From Wallemia ichthyophaga EXF-994 (taxonomy: Eukaryota; Basidiomycota; Wallemiomycetes; Wallemiales; Wallemiaceae), in contig NW_008806301.1 of the NCBI RefSeq assembly GCF_000400465.1, positions 1 through 64,000 on the forward strand: DNA of 64,000 nucleotides. Direction: 5' to 3'. The translations under genes were made by a program, and so were the position numbers. Below, one piece after another: positions 35,028-45,608 of the stretch. Every line of letters begins with the position of its first letter. The stretch's first letter is position 1. A model generated the notes under the pieces. It was not told the DNA's origin, made no database searches, and was given only the letters and a program-made list of their open reading frames with translations.

Positions 35028-36457
35028 ATGTCTAGTGAACAAGGAATATTCAAGTGCGGTACATGTGGTGGGTGAAATACGAGTTTATATTGAAATTTAC
35101 TGACCAGATTCACAGGCCAAACATTTACAGTACGTTGTAAAGCACTATGACTAGGAAGGCAACCACTCACATTCCCCCTCCAGCGCAGACAACATGAAAG
35201 CAGACACCAAAGAATTCGTAAGTTTGCGCAGTTCTCATCCCACGTGCTTAATTAATATCGCTTCCCTCAGACACCGGCGAGAAGCCATACAAGTGCACAC
35301 ACTGCCCAGAGGCATTCTCTAGATCAGATCTTCTCAATAGACATATATCAAAGCAGCATCCTTCCGTACCCATTATCCCAAAGCGTTCTGCCAACTGTAG
35401 ACCAGGTTCACGCAAGTCAATGGACAAGCACCCTGCATCGAAAGCGCAGAGAAACCGCGATAAGATTGTCGATAATAACATGGCAGCTCAACCAATGACA
35501 GCTGAGTCTAGCCACAATACATCCAACAACGATGAAATAAACAGCTTTATGCCAACGTTGGTGGAGACTAGCGCACCAGATGGAAATAGAAACACATCCA
35601 CAGATAATAGCATGATGTTATTTAGATCACTCACTGATAATTGGTACAACACAACCAACGTTTCTCCTCAGTCGCCTATGTCAATTATGATGGCTTCGCA
35701 GAACCAAAACCAGAACCTGCAGAGCAACACAGATTTCAGCACGCAACATGAACAGCCATTCGACACTAGCAGCTTCAACTACAACGACGTGATGTCTACA
35801 TTTCTCAACTCACCCTCTATCAACATTGAACCAAACTTCAACACTAACACCTTACGAGTATCCACACCAACGATGGCGATAGAGAGTCCATTTGAATTGT
35901 TTGAGCGACCAGACAGCAGCAATGTCAGTAAAGATTTCGTAGCGGCTCTTAAGAGAAGATCAAGTGAAAACATACAAGCCATGTCTTTGAAAATACCTCA
36001 AAGCGATACCTTTACGAGGCTGATAGGTGGCGGTAGCCTCGGTGTGAGCACGTTTAAGCTCAACACGAAGAATATGCACAAACAGAAAATGTCTAAGCTT
36101 TCACGCATCGATGATAAAGCTCGTTTTGGTAGTAGCAGTAGCAGCAGTAGTAGCAGCAGCAGGGATGTTGGCGGGGATGTCGATCCGTTTGTGAAGAGGG
36201 ATAACGAAACGCCCACACCTGATTACACTTCCAGCACCACACTGTCGTCACCCTCCTCAGCCAGCCTCGTTACACCGGTCGATTACTCTAAAGGACAGGC
36301 ACAGCAGGCACAGCAAGCGCTCAACTCAATACAGAATCTCAAAATAGTAGAAGAGAAGGAACGAAAGAGCAATGAAGATAATAATCTGTACAGCTCACTC
36401 TTCTCAGATGACTTGGATCCATTAGCAGCGTCGTCGTTTTTGGAAACGGCGGTGTGA
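35028..36457 (+). CDS. two-finger C2H2 transcription factor A
   Basis: Four exons: 35028-35067, 35116-35129 (14 nt), 35184-35217 and 35271-36457, giving 424 residues. The tiny exons together encode two adjacent C2H2 fingers at the very N-terminus: FKCGTCGQTFTRRQHESRHQ with linker RIHTGEKPY, then KCTHCPEAFSRSDLLNRHIS. The remainder is Ser/Asn/Gln-rich with a serine run at about residue 235. It has the same finger order and intron habit as the gene at 40190-41936, implying an ancient duplication. The likely role is a sequence-specific regulator; the target is unknown. Confidence 0.88.
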
Positions 36458-36673
36458 TTGCTATGCAATTGAAGAAACAAAATTTATTATATGTATTATT
36501 AGCAAATGAACACACGAACCTTGTAATTTTCTTATTATCATACTTGGGTTTTATGTATATCTTAGAATCTTAGGCATATTACGACAAGCTTGAGAAATTA
36601 AATCAGATTTAATTAAAAAGAGATTGTCTGAAACGACTTGACCCACTCCTCCTTGTCGAACTTCTCCAACCCC

Positions 36674-36995
36674 TCACTCACTCTGTTTCTTGTTCTTGTG
36701 AGTATTTTTGAATCCCTTGCCATTCTTGTCTGATACTTGTACATGTAGGTGTGAGTTTCTAATTGCGCCTCCGCTCAGTTTTTCAGCCGCGAGCATGTCT
36801 CTCTCGTTATTGAAATCCACATAACAAAGTCCGCGCTGGATGCCTGTTTTGTGATCGATAAGTATTTTGATTGCAGTTATTGATGGTTTAAATTGAGTGA
36901 AAAACTCTGCCACTTCTTCATCTGTACATCCCTGTGGTATCCCTCTAATGAACAGAGTGTTTGGATTCTTTTTGCGTTGGTTATTTGTGGTATGC

Positions 36996-37032
<37 letters not shown>

Positions 37033-38575
37033 GCGATGGTGGTGGTGAAGTGGCTGATGCAATGCTGTCAGCGTTGGTATGTTGTTCAGTTGCTGGTGCC
37101 ATAGGAGCATTTGGTATGTGATTTGGGTGGATAGAGGAGTGTGACACGTGTGTCTGATCAGCGACCATACCTGTCACTCCAGCCTGTGCTTTCGATTGCG
37201 TCTGCTGCGTCTCGTCTATCTTTTGCGACTCATGTGGCACTGAGACGCCCACCTCCCCCCTACTACCACCTTCATTCGCAATTTCATTACCTGCCAACGC
37301 CGCCGTTTTTTGATGGTTACGATGCGAGTAAGTGAATCCCTCTGACTTGATCTCACTGCCCAGCTTTCCATCTTGGACAAGAAGCAGCACATTACCCACG
37401 CTGACATCACTCAAGTTGAAATGCCACGTGTGTTTCCACGCCTCTTCATGACTCGCAACGACGCCCTTGCCGTGGTTAGGACCGGGTACACGATCGGCGA
37501 CGAGGAGGAAATTAGCGAGAAGAAGGCGTTGTGTGTCGTCGAGCACATCCTCCAGCTGTCCTCTAACGCTGTTGTAGATGCCATACACCGCTGTGCGTCC
37601 ATTAACCAGCTTCTGCATAAACACTTCATAGTTGGGCACTACAGAGAAGTCGTTGTAGCTCGCACTCATCCGGAAGTGCAGCGAGGCTGACAGCGTTAGG
37701 TCAGCCTTGAGCACCAGCGCGAGCTGCGCCAGAAGTCCCTCGCGACCGGGCGGCGAGTGGGTGACGAGGAGACGCGTCTCGGAAGGGTCGTAGACCTTCT
37801 TCGCAGTGTCAATCAGCTCGCCCATCTGTAAAGCGGTTATCCACGTAGTGCCTTGTCCACCGGCTATAGTAGCCTGGCCGTCACCGTTGTCGAACAGCTT
37901 GTGCAGAACAAATGCACCGCCGAGACCAAAGAGCCTGAGCTTTATACCGCCAATGTGGAGAAGGTAGCTGGAAGCCTCGTCTAAAACGTGTAGATTGGGT
38001 ATGTGGTATTCTCGCATACGTAGCTTTTCAAGGACACTCACATCCTCGCACGCCCCGCTGACAGCATAAACGGGGACATTGAGCTTGAGAGAGTGGTTAA
38101 GGAGTGAGGGGAAAGTGCTGAGCATGTGTTCATTGCCATTCTCTTTCTCGCTCAACGCTGCTCTTAAGCTGGTGACTGAACTGTGGTCGTTGAGTAGAGA
38201 ATGGCGCTGATCTGTGGATATAATGGGCGAATAGGTTATCAAATGACGCAAAACTTTCTCAGTGGCTCTATCTATGCTACTTTTTTCTGAGTGCTGTGAG
38301 TGGAATTCCTGCCGCCGACGACGAGACACACCAAGAAAACCAATATCGCCCGTGTGAATAATAATATCAGCCTTGTAATCCTCTGCCAGTCTATAGAAAT
38401 ATCAGCGTGTCCATCTCCCCGCGAACGTATAAATCTACCCACCGATTCAAACAATCGAAATCACCTCTAACGTCAGCGAGGCAGAGTACTGATGGTGGTG
38501 GTGCGTTAGAGCTTGTGCTGTGTGTCCATTTCACACTCTCAACTTACATCTCTTCCCATTTATATTTTGTATCAT
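36674..38575 (-). CDS. DUF2433 metallophosphoesterase-like protein with C-terminal RRM
   Basis: Exons 38548-38575, 38443-38488 and 36674-38390 give 596 residues; the 59-nt second intron has a CTCTAAC branch site. The N-terminal domain resembles fungal DUF2433 calcineurin-like phosphoesterases: LCLADVRGDFD, IIIHTGDIGFLG, VYAVSGACEDV and LLVTHSPPGREG. Compared with classic enzymes, the D-x-H motif is D-x-R and GNHE is GACED, as in this family. After a Gln run (about 13 Q) comes an RRM (NTLFIRGIPQGCTDEEVAEF, GLCYVDFNNERDMLAAEKL), ending in a Lys-rich tail. The combination suggests an RNA-associated phosphoesterase. Start ATG 38575 is inferred from splice phase. Confidence 0.75.
36995..37033 (+). 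repeat. TTG/CAA trinucleotide microsatellite (polyQ)
   Basis: About thirteen TTG-type triplets on the + strand encode a Gln run in the DUF2433-RRM protein between the two domains. Such runs vary in length between strains. Confidence 0.9.
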
Positions 38576-38628
38576 CTGGTGGTATCTGTTCAAGAGGCGA
38601 ATCGTATAGAGAATAATCGATTTTACAT

Positions 38629-38672
38629 TTACAAGCAATTTACAAGCAATTTACAAGCAATTTACAAGCATT
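38629..38672 (+). repeat. 11-bp tandem repeat, four copies
   Basis: Unit TTACAAGCAAT occurs three times exactly, with a fourth copy ending ATT. It sits between the start of the DUF2433-RRM gene and the stop of the Ser-rich gene (10 bp away), so it lies in the promoter or leader of the former. Confidence 0.9.
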
Positions 38673-38681
38673 TTCGAGTAT

Positions 38682-39977
38682 TCACAAGGGCCGTGGTCTG
38701 CCTCTCACTGCACTCGGCTGTGGAAGCAAACTGCTCCTGCGTGTTTGACTATTCTCAGATGCAATTGAAGCACGCGGTGGTCTAATACTCCTACGACGCC
38801 CTTCGTTGGGTGTTTTGGTTGTGTTGTTAATGCTAGCTGTGCTAGCTGTACTAGTTGTGCCACTTGTGCCACTAGGCAGAAGACTCGTCCGTGACGACAG
38901 TGTAACACGCGGTTTTAGTGATGTACGAGTGTTGTTGGCTGTGCTAGCATGTTTATCCGTGTTAGCTGTGCTCTGTCTTTTCCGAATAGTCTGCGCTGTT
39001 GGTCTGATTGTATGTTTGTACGACTCGGGTGGGACGCGTTGTGCTGGTTTTACTGATGCCGCTCTCGCTGGTGCTACTTTCAATGGTGCTCCTCCCACTG
39101 ATGCCGCTTTTGCTCCTTTTACCGGGCCTGAGCCCGCTGATGGCCTCCTTACCACTGCTGTTGCTATGCTCTTGCCAGTCGATATGCCAGTCGATGTTGA
39201 AGGTATAGCTGACTGCCTACGCGGTATTGAATTGATTGTGCTTAGAGGCTTACGCGGTGGACCATTGATTTGATTTCTAGACTCGATTTTGTTGCTGCTC
39301 TCTGTCTTTATTTCTGTTTCGTCATTCTCGTTCACCTTGGATTGATTTGATGGCTTCAATGGCTCCTTTGATTCCTTCGACCCCTTCATATCACCCGCAT
39401 CATCTATCTCACCGCCATCAATCGAAGGCTGTAAACAAAGTGAGTGGAGATCATTAGCGAGAAGATCGAATGACGAATCGAGTGTGCGAGGAGGCTGATT
39501 GAATGCCTTATCGAGATCGAGTGTTGTGTTCTGAGTCGTTGGTGTGTTTGAGTGTCTGTCTTGTGCGTCTTGTGCATCGTGTGCATCGTGTGCGTCATGT
39601 GTTTCTATGCTCTCCAAACCAAAACTAACACGCCCACTACTTCCACCACCGCCACTCTCCCGCCTCAGAACATTTCTCCTCAAATCACGTTCCCGTATAC
39701 GCGTTAATGATGGGCTGGATGGACTGTTTGGATTGCGAGGAAAGCCGTCTTTCTGAATACTCTGTGGACTCTGGAGCATACCTGGGCTATCCAAGCTGCA
39801 TGTACTGCGTGTACTCTGCGCACTCTGTGCACTGCCATCACCCACACTGACACTAACACCTTCTAAATCAGCTGGTTTTGGTGTCTTGAGCAACTCTTCA
39901 TAGCGTGATCCATTGAGTGAGAAATTGATTGATGTGGCTGGCGAGGCTGGTGAGGCTGATGATGACGATGTTGCCAT
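38682..39977 (-). CDS. Ser-rich basic protein, unrecognised
   Basis: Single exon of 431 residues from the ATG at 39977, which has a good context (CACCATGG). A longer frame reading upstream to 40094 starts at a non-ATG codon. I recognise no domain. The sequence is disordered: Ser/Ala/Thr-rich, with an imperfect His-Asp-Ala repeat (DAHDAHDAQDAQD), an acidic middle, and a very basic Ser/Arg/Pro C-terminus with repeated RRSS and SLLP motifs. One RRQSAIPS matches the SxIP motif that binds EB1-type microtubule plus-end proteins in a suitable basic/Ser context. A microtubule-associated role is therefore possible but unproved. Confidence 0.6.
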   Translation of the reverse strand: MATSSSSASPASPATSINFSLNGSRYEELLKTPKPADLEGVSVSVGDGSAQSAQSTRSTCSLDSPGMLQSPQSIQKDGFPRNPNSPSSPSLTRIRERDLRRNVLRRESGGGGSSGRVSFGLESIETHDAHDAHDAQDAQDRHSNTPTTQNTTLDLDKAFNQPPRTLDSSFDLLANDLHSLCLQPSIDGGEIDDAGDMKGSKESKEPLKPSNQSKVNENDETEIKTESSNKIESRNQINGPPRKPLSTINSIPRRQSAIPSTSTGISTGKSIATAVVRRPSAGSGPVKGAKAASVGGAPLKVAPARAASVKPAQRVPPESYKHTIRPTAQTIRKRQSTANTDKHASTANNTRTSLKPRVTLSSRTSLLPSGTSGTTSTASTASINNTTKTPNEGRRRSIRPPRASIASENSQTRRSSLLPQPSAVRGRPRPL

Positions 39978-40189
39978 GGTGAGTTGATTGAATTGAGTTC
40001 GCAGACTTCTTGTGGTAAGCACATTGCCATAAAAACAATCAAATCCATAGTTACTACACCTAATAAGAAACAAACAAAGACATATAAGAGACATTTAGAA
40101 AAACCTAACAACCGAGTGTGAAAAATGAGTGTGAAATTTTTATCATCTAGTAGTGTACCAGAATATCCTTCTCAATGGCTCAAAATAGC

Positions 40190-41936
40190 TCATATCCTCA
40201 ATGCCAACTGCTCATTGAGCCTTGTATAGGCATCAGTCGATGCTTCGGGCGGTGAAAGTGGCGTAGGCAGCGAGAAGGCATATCGCTTGCTATCGTCAGG
40301 CAGGTATGGTGTGCTGAGGTCTCTCTTGATTGAGTGATTTGGTTGAGACAAAGCTGGGTAATATGACGCCAAGTAGGGTTGTGAGTGTGAGTATATATTT
40401 GAGATTGGTTTAACATCGTCAACCTCATCCCCCTTGTTGTCCCTCCTATACCTCAAAAACCTCGTATTGAAATTGAGCTGAGGCACTTGTCTACTTAGCA
40501 CTGCCTGCTCATACTCCTTCAGATCCTCTCCTGCAGCTTCACTCGCGCGCGGTGGACCTGACAACATAGGCAGTCTGTACTGGTCGCTGAGAGACTGCTG
40601 TTGTCTATGCAATACTGTCCTACTCTCGTTTCCTTTCACTTTCCTTTTCTGTGCCGGTGGCTGGTTCAGTTTGAGTGAACTGACGTCGTTCATACCCTTG
40701 TGTGCTGCTGCAAGTGCAAAGTCATTCTTGGCCGTATGTGCAATTTCATTCGATTGCTCTTGTTGTGGCGGTGGTTGAGGTTGTGGCTGCGTCTGCTCCT
40801 GCTCCCGCTCTTCCGTCGCATTGGCTGACATGGGCACAGACAGATACTGCGACCAGAGATCGTGCATCGATAGGTCATTCTTGGAAGAGGTATTGTGCGT
40901 CGAGATGCTGTCTCTGTCTTGTCTACCATCTCCACCGTCTATTTCCCTACCATCGTCCACACCCAAACTGTTAAGCAACTGCTGCATGTCCACGCCATCA
41001 AAAGGTAATTTGGAGGTATCTGGCTGTCTTCTGTCCCCTCGACTAACTGGATTAGCTGAATTAGCTGAATTAGGCGACATGGGCAGCTTAAACTCGAGTG
41101 GTGTATGTGGTAAGCCTGCTGTATTGATATAACCACTTCTATCAGCACCATCATTACCGAGCTGAGATTCGTAGACATGCTTAAAGCTGTCAACATCAAC
41201 TGAAGACTGGTTATTGAAGAAATTGGACCAAACAGCTTCAGTCTGGCTGGCAACGTTGGAGAATCCTATAGATTCTGGGTTGTATGCGACAGAGCCGAGG
41301 TCTAGAGTTGGCTGAGACTGCTGTGATTTTTGCTGTAATTCCTCTTCCCTATATAGATGCTCCTTCTCGCTCTCCTTCTCCTGTTTCGATTGCTGTGTCT
41401 GCGCGAGCACATTCACCTGCAGCTTACGATTCAAACGCTGTCCTTTCTTGGGGATGAGTGGATGGCCTGCGTGGCACTTGGATTGGTGGCGGCTGAGAAG
41501 ATCGCTGGGGAGTGTAAGATGATTGGCTGGTCGGTGGTAGACGCAAATACCTCCTAGAAAACTATAGAAGAAAGGGATTTAATCAGCCAGTGTATTTCAC
41601 ATAACAAGTCAACTCACAGATTCATTGCATATCTCGCACTCGTACGGCTTTTCACCCGTGTCTACTAACTTGTAAGTCGCGCCTAAATGCAGTGCTATTC
41701 ACTCACGTGTTCTCATATGTCCTGTATCCTTAAATTAGCGGTGTCTTCTCTCTCCACCACTCCCACTCACTGTACACATGCTGCTTCCGCGTAAATTTGG
41801 CCCTGTGAGCGAGTTAATTGTTGTGATATCTCAATACTCCCACTTACTGGCAAGTTGGACAGCTGAAATTTGCTTGTTCGGTCATATAATGATTGTCCCT
41901 AACCTCCTGAGGCGTGATCATCTCGCCGATCCTCAT
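40190..41936 (-). CDS. two-finger C2H2 transcription factor B (microexon gene)
   Basis: Six exons: 41848-41936, 41771-41802, 41707-41721 (15 nt), 41618-41661, 41551-41561 (11 nt) and 40190-41504, giving 501 residues. The five small exons assemble two N-terminal fingers: FSCPTC, then QAKFTRKQHVYRHMRTHTG, then EKPYECEICNESFSRSDLLS and RHQSKCH. After the fingers the protein is Gln/Ser/Pro-rich and likely an activation region. The finger pair is clearly related to the gene at 35028-36457. It lies 28 bp downstream of the Lec1-type gene stop (same strand). Confidence 0.88.
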
Positions 41937-41964
41937 TTGCTGAGTGAAAATAAAAATGAAATTA

Positions 41965-44386
41965 TTAAAATACATTCTCAATCAACAGCTTAAATAGTGG
42001 CAGCAGATTCTCCATATTTGGTGTATTTGGCGGTATCAAGGGGGTATTTTGCAATTGATCCCGAGTCTCACCTAGCTCACCGTCCTCACTCTCACTAGCA
42101 TCACCACTCACTTCAGTGGTCAACACCTCATCTACCCCTAGACTTCCAACTAACCCAGCAACCCACTGTCCTGCCTCTGTTTCATCTGTTTCACCTTTCT
42201 CATCACCCTCTTCCTCTTCTTGTCCCTCCCTCACCCTTCTCATCATGCGCTCCTCATATTGGAGCTTCTTCTGATAATTGTATTCAATTGTCTTGTCAGC
42301 TTCTTCCATTATCCACCGCCGCTCCGTTTCTCCAATTGGAAGTATAAATTCCAGATCCATCTTCTTATCAGCATCAACCCCATCGCGTAGGAAATCGTAA
42401 CATCCCTCAATCCACTCTCCGAAGCTATCGAACAGTGCATCCCCTTTAGAGTGAACATTGTGAACGAATGAATAGAATTGATTCTGATGGCGTGTAACTA
42501 GATCCACAAATATATGCACCGCATTTATTGGATTCGAGTGCTGCTGTTGCTCTTCCTCTACTCTCTCAACCACATCAATCAGGTCTGTTATAAAGGCTTG
42601 TAAATCATAAAGCGCATCTGAAATATTAGCTGCTTTATAAACTTGCGCGAGTGGTGTATAAAATATCGTTACCATATCTTTTAATAACTCCGCTGTAACT
42701 CCTTCAAAAATCATCTCAATCATTTGATGACGCTCTTTAAGCTTCAATTGCAATTTGAGGAGATGATCTAGTTGGAAGAAGAGTGATGACATGTCTTCAT
42801 CTTCGTCTGAGTCTTTGTCTATAAAAGAACTGTAACTACGCTGCACCATTCCCAGACTGGCGCTCGATATCTCATCACCTTTCAACACCACGTTTAAAAC
42901 ATGCGTCTCGAGCTTATCGGCTTCCTCCTTGCAATAATTATGCACCTCAAATGGAGATGCAACAAAGTGCGCAATCTTGCTTATTATTTCTTGGTTCTGT
43001 ATCCTCTCCTTAACAAGATCGACATCATCCTCCAACTGCTTAATTTCTTCGTAGATAGAAGCAGAGAACATCCTATAGATGTGTGAGCTATTAAAACCCA
43101 AAAAAATACCAAACAAACCTCTGTAATACACTCTTTTGTCCGAATGGCTGCGCAAGAAACAAATCAATTACACCCCTAACCATTGCCATCGGGTTGCTAA
43201 TCTTGAGTATACCCCTCAACACAAAATACGGCATGAGACTGTGAATACTTTTCAATCCGCTGAAGGTCTCAGAAGATGTATCACTACTGATAAATGTCGA
43301 GTAAAGTGTAGACGCGAATGATATTTTAGCCCATTCGACCACCTTTGAGTATTGTGATGGAAGGGTTTCAATGGTTTGATTATCCTTAATCAGACTAAAC
43401 ATTCTCTTGAAGCCATTCTTGGATGATATATCCGATTTAAACTGCTTGACACTCTCCATAACCTCAGCTGCACGCTCATCCATTTCCCTCTTGAATGAAT
43501 TTTTGCTTTCCACTTTCATAGCATCATGTGCCAGTCTCTTGTGAATATCTTTAATTTCCTCATCAGACAGCGCTGTGGGGTTGGAGAGGAGGAAAGATTG
43601 AAGAGTGGTGGAGTTGGCAATTGCAGATGACAAATTGAGTAAATCCTTCAAATAGGCTCTTAAAGTCAATCTATTCTTTTCTCTGAACAGTGTAGAGTTT
43701 GAGGATTTGTCTTTCTGGGGTGGAGAAGGGATATCATCGTCGGTGAACTCCAATCTGAGTTGATTAGACAGAGCCATGAAATCGTTGTAGGATCTCGCAA
43801 CATATATATCCTCAGATCGAGCCTGATTCGTCAGCTTTGAATGTATTATAAATTCGTCGTCGTGTTTGTGATGTAATAGGGATTTCTTTTGATGTGCTCT
43901 GATAGTGACGATGTTTATATGCAATTTGTGTGTGTTAGTGGAGTGCTTGCGCGTATACTGCTTCAGATCGTTAACATTTACCCTGATGACGTCTTCATCC
44001 TGCACCATCTTGAAACCGCTCGATAGGAGAATGGTCATGTGCTTCTGTAGCTTGATAATTAGGGCTTTTCTCTTTGTGAGCTCATCCTGGTCAATTGATG
44101 ATGACAAGTTTCGCGATAAGAAATCGTTTACGAACACCTGGAGCTTATCAGACCAGAAAGAGGGCGGCGAGGAAGTGAGAAGAGGGAAAGTGATGATAAA
44201 TCTATTGAAGATGTATTTGAGCAGAGGTATTGAAGTCGGGGATGGATTCACTGGCTGCGAGAATGGATTACCAAGCAAAGAGAGTCCATCGGGCTTAGAT
44301 AGCTGATCCATCTCATTCTCCAATTCCCTGCCAATGAGATATTTCTTGATATAGTGGCATCTCAACGGATTTAAGTCCACGTCCAT
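41965..44386 (-). CDS. PX-domain protein, Lec1 (YPR097W) family
   Basis: Two exons (43119-44386 and 41965-43072) give 791 residues. The N-terminal helical domain (PXB-like, about residues 1-130) is followed by a PX domain (about 165-290: INIVTIRAHQ, YVARSYNDFMALSNQLRLEF, LRAYLKDLL) and a long helical DUF3818 region (FKREMDERAAEVMESVKQ, SIYEEIKQLEDDVDLVKE, HIFVDLVTRHQNQFYSFVHN), then a coiled, Glu-rich tail. PX domains bind phosphoinositides; yeast Lec1 is linked to lipid and mitochondrial or ER lipid transfer biology. The ATG at 44386 is only 7 bp from the RCE1 ATG on the other strand. Confidence 0.85.
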
Positions 44387-44393
44387 CACCGTT

Positions 44394-45197
44394 ATGGAGA
44401 AGATGTGCTTAATCGGATTGCTGTGGTGTTTATTAACATCAATTATTTATTTATCTTCGGTTTACTTTACAGGGAATTCAAGAGGGGATAGAAATTCAAC
44501 CAACGTTATTAAATCTCGTCTACAAAATGTTATGGCGTCAACGGTGATCGATTTAACTTTGGTTGTGGCTTTGTACTTGAGAAGCGGCTATAGCTTTACA
44601 GACACGCTCAATCTACTCGGTCTCACTCATTTACAAGTAAAATCCATCGCACTTACTCCACTGCTTTACTTGGGATACATTTCTCAAGTAATTTTAACTC
44701 ACTCTCTTCTCTCTGAATCTCTTGACATTTTCTTCCTCAGAAATTTCATCATTGCTCCCATCACAGAGGAAGTCTGCTATCGATTGTGTATAGTGTCTTT
44801 GCTCAGGTTGTATACCCACCCACATTCAAACATCTCCATCGTTCTCTTTTCTCCATTCTTCTTTGGTCTCTCTCACGTACATCACGGTGTTGTTTCTTAT
44901 CTACAACACAAATCTCTCTCAAAATCCATCTTAACCACATCCTTCCAATTCGCCTATACCTCTCTTTTCGGCTCATTTGCTGCATTTGTTTATCTCAGAA
45001 CTGGTTCTATTTACCCTTGCATCATATCTCATTCTCTCTGCAATTTCCTTGGATTGCCAATGATCAACGAAATTACGCACCTCGATAGCAAATTAAGCAA
45101 GACAATTATCTCATCCATATACTTGATCGGAATCTTTCTATTCATGTACCTCCTTTGGCCTTTGACTAGCTCAACTAACTCTTTTTGGATCCAGTGA
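44394..45197 (+). CDS. RCE1: CAAX prenyl endopeptidase 2 (Rce1)
   Basis: ER membrane protease removing the AAX tripeptide from farnesylated or geranylated proteins (Ras, mating factors). Single exon, 267 residues. Catalytic motifs of the ABI/CAAX family are present: APITEEVCYRLCIVSLLRL (EExxxR), FFFGLSHVHHG (FxxxH) and ISHSLCNFLGLP (HxxxN). There are several membrane segments, and VIKSRLQN after the first matches Rce1. A sequence in the first 60 nt resembles an intron but is in frame and hydrophobic, as expected for membrane segment 1, so I keep it coding. Divergent from the Lec1-type gene. Confidence 0.9.
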   Translation: MEKMCLIGLLWCLLTSIIYLSSVYFTGNSRGDRNSTNVIKSRLQNVMASTVIDLTLVVALYLRSGYSFTDTLNLLGLTHLQVKSIALTPLLYLGYISQVILTHSLLSESLDIFFLRNFIIAPITEEVCYRLCIVSLLRLYTHPHSNISIVLFSPFFFGLSHVHHGVVSYLQHKSLSKSILTTSFQFAYTSLFGSFAAFVYLRTGSIYPCIISHSLCNFLGLPMINEITHLDSKLSKTIISSIYLIGIFLFMYLLWPLTSSTNSFWIQ

Positions 45198-45536
45198 TTA
45201 GATTTTTTTTGCTGTACAAAACTTAGACTGAACGTCTGAATATATCATATTCTCCGGACAGAGGAACGCTTGTGCTGTTGAATGGCTTTAAAGGGGCTTA
45301 AAATTTCAGCATATACAGTCTTACTGAACAGCGTTATCTTTGGAAGCAAAAGAGCTGTAATTAGTTCAGACGTTTTAGATATGTAAAAAAATGCTTTTAA
45401 AATGTTATAATGCTGATTTTTGCCTATAGCCAATGAATAATTTTAAGGTGATAATTATTTTAAGCGGTTTTATTATTACGTTTGTAGAACATGTCAACAA
45501 TCAATTAGTACAATGGATATCAGCATTGACTAAATA
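45198..45536. other. AT-rich intergenic before tRNA-Glu
   Basis: No gene seen; a minus frame at 45245-45433 starts at an ATG but has no family content. Confidence 0.5.
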
Positions 45537-45608
45537 TCGGTTATGTGGTAGGGGCTATCCTCCCAGATTCTCATTCTGGAGACCCGGGTTCGATTCCCGG
45601 TAACCGAA
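45537..45608 (+). tRNA. tRNA-Glu (CTC)
   Basis: Acceptor TCGGTTA pairs with TAACCGA. The anticodon stem CCAGA/TCTGG encloses TTCTCAT, giving CTC. The T arm is CCGGGTTCGATTCCCGG. No intron. A T run follows about 7 nt after the 3' end. Confidence 0.94.

Noticed and set aside
36877-37110. Asn-rich frame on the minus strand
   Set aside because: It is the alternative frame of the CAA repeat of the DUF2433-RRM gene.
38518-38547. A 30-nt intron in the DUF2433-RRM gene giving a longer start
   Set aside because: Too short, and it needs a start with no ATG; a 59-nt intron with a CTCTAAC branch site and an in-frame ATG at 38575 fits better.
44427-44474. Possible intron near the start of RCE1 (donor-like GTGTTTAT, acceptor-like TTTACAG)
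   Set aside because: Unspliced sequence is in frame and encodes the first membrane segment aligned with Rce1; removal causes a frameshift to a stop.
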